Below, piece after piece: positions 63,821 through 64,000 of a DNA stretch of 64,000 nt. Every line of letters begins with the position of its first letter. The first letter of the stretch is position 1. This DNA is from Burkholderiales bacterium (lineage in GTDB: Bacteria > Pseudomonadota > Gammaproteobacteria > Burkholderiales > SG8-41). Below the pieces are notes generated by a model. It did not search any database. It was given only the letters and a program-made list of their open reading frames with translations, and was not told where the DNA came from. Position numbers and translations under genes: made by a program. The stretch covers positions 124,001-188,000 of the forward strand of contig JADZGE010000021.1 of NCBI GenBank assembly GCA_020854035.1, given 5' to 3'.

Positions 63821-64000
63821 TCAGTCCTGACCGTCAACCAGCCGGCCCGCCGCAAGGCGCAGCACGCGGTCGCAGCGCCGCGTGAGCGCTTCGTCGTGCG
63901 TCACCAGCACGAGCGTCGTGCCGCTCTCCCGATTCAGGCCGAAGAGGAGCTCGATCACCTGCGCGCCGGTGGCGGGATCGAGGTTGCCGGTGGGCTCGTC
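63821..64000 (-). CDS. YbbA-like ABC ATPase (5' part missing)
   Basis: Only the last 59 codons are inside the window. They begin with the Walker B/D-loop DEPTGNLDPATGAQV, continue with the switch histidine in LVLVTHDEALTRRCDRVLRL and end GRLVDGQD. This is the LolD/YbbA subfamily pattern. It lies directly upstream of the YbbP-like permease on the same strand. The gene continues past the right edge. Confidence 0.9.
   Translation of the reverse strand, partial: DEPTGNLDPATGAQVIELLFGLNRESGTTLVLVTHDEALTRRCDRVLRLAAGRLVDGQD

Noticed and set aside
1..64000. CRISPR arrays, tRNA/rRNA genes, IS elements or prophage
   Set aside because: I saw no regularly spaced repeats, structural RNA motifs, transposase or integrase reading frames anywhere in the window.

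Overview
The window is GC-rich, densely packed DNA without rRNA, tRNA, IS elements, phage genes or CRISPR arrays. A Bug-family (TctC) binding protein, a DUF3305/DUF3306/Tat-peptide formate dehydrogenase locus, a complete cytochrome c maturation set and a two-partner secretion pair suggest a betaproteobacterium, probably Burkholderiales or a relative, with anaerobic or microaerobic respiration. This assignment is an inference.

Layout. (1) 1-10.2 kb, oxyanion supply: mobB (partial), modCBA with a ModE-type operator on a strong promoter, a short modE, a FecCD/BtuD-like MolBC-type importer, a coupled 65-codon ORF and tupBCA for tungstate, nearly all on the minus strand with overlapping stops and starts. 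A divergent HTH plus binding-protein-domain regulator and a Tat-exported transglutaminase-like protein follow. (2) 10.3-13.9 kb: moeA and ccmABCD. (3) 13.9-17.7 kb: a glycine-reductase-like module of a GrdE homologue, a GrdB-like selenoprotein with an in-frame TGA and a bacterial SECIS hairpin, and a Bug binding protein, behind a perfect FNR/ANR box. (4) 17.8-22.0 kb: an extracytosolic flavin electron-transfer cassette of a PepSY protein, a DUF2271 protein with a flavinylation motif, a PepSY-flavodoxin-reductase fusion and ApbE. (5) 22.1-27.0 kb: ccmEFGHI on the minus strand, so the ccm set is split and inverted around regions 3-4. (6) 27.3-46.2 kb: an outer-membrane TpsB transporter and its giant (about 5,745 aa) TpsA adhesin/leukotoxin-type substrate, about 27% of the window. 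(7) 46.6-55.9 kb: a periplasmic formate dehydrogenase (Cys form) with Fe-S, cytochrome b and accessory subunits, a TorD-type chaperone, a multi-cluster ferredoxin and DUF3305/3306 proteins. (8) 56.0-58.7 kb: moaA, fdhD and mobA. (9) 58.8-64 kb: DoxX, glucokinase, MtfA peptidase and a YbbAP-type ABC exporter (ybbA partial).

How it fits together. Mo/W uptake (mod, mol-like, tup), cofactor synthesis (moaA, moeA, mobA, mobB) and FdhD all serve molybdo/tungsto-enzymes, of which the formate dehydrogenase is the one present here. Heme attachment by ccm supplies respiratory c-type cytochromes. The most unusual part is the selenocysteine-dependent GrdE/GrdB/Bug module: conventional gene calling would cut the selenoprotein at codon 353, and its GrdE partner seems to lack the cysteine that becomes the pyruvoyl group in characterised glycine reductases. 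The window's formate dehydrogenase uses cysteine, so the Grd-like protein is the visible user of selenocysteine here.
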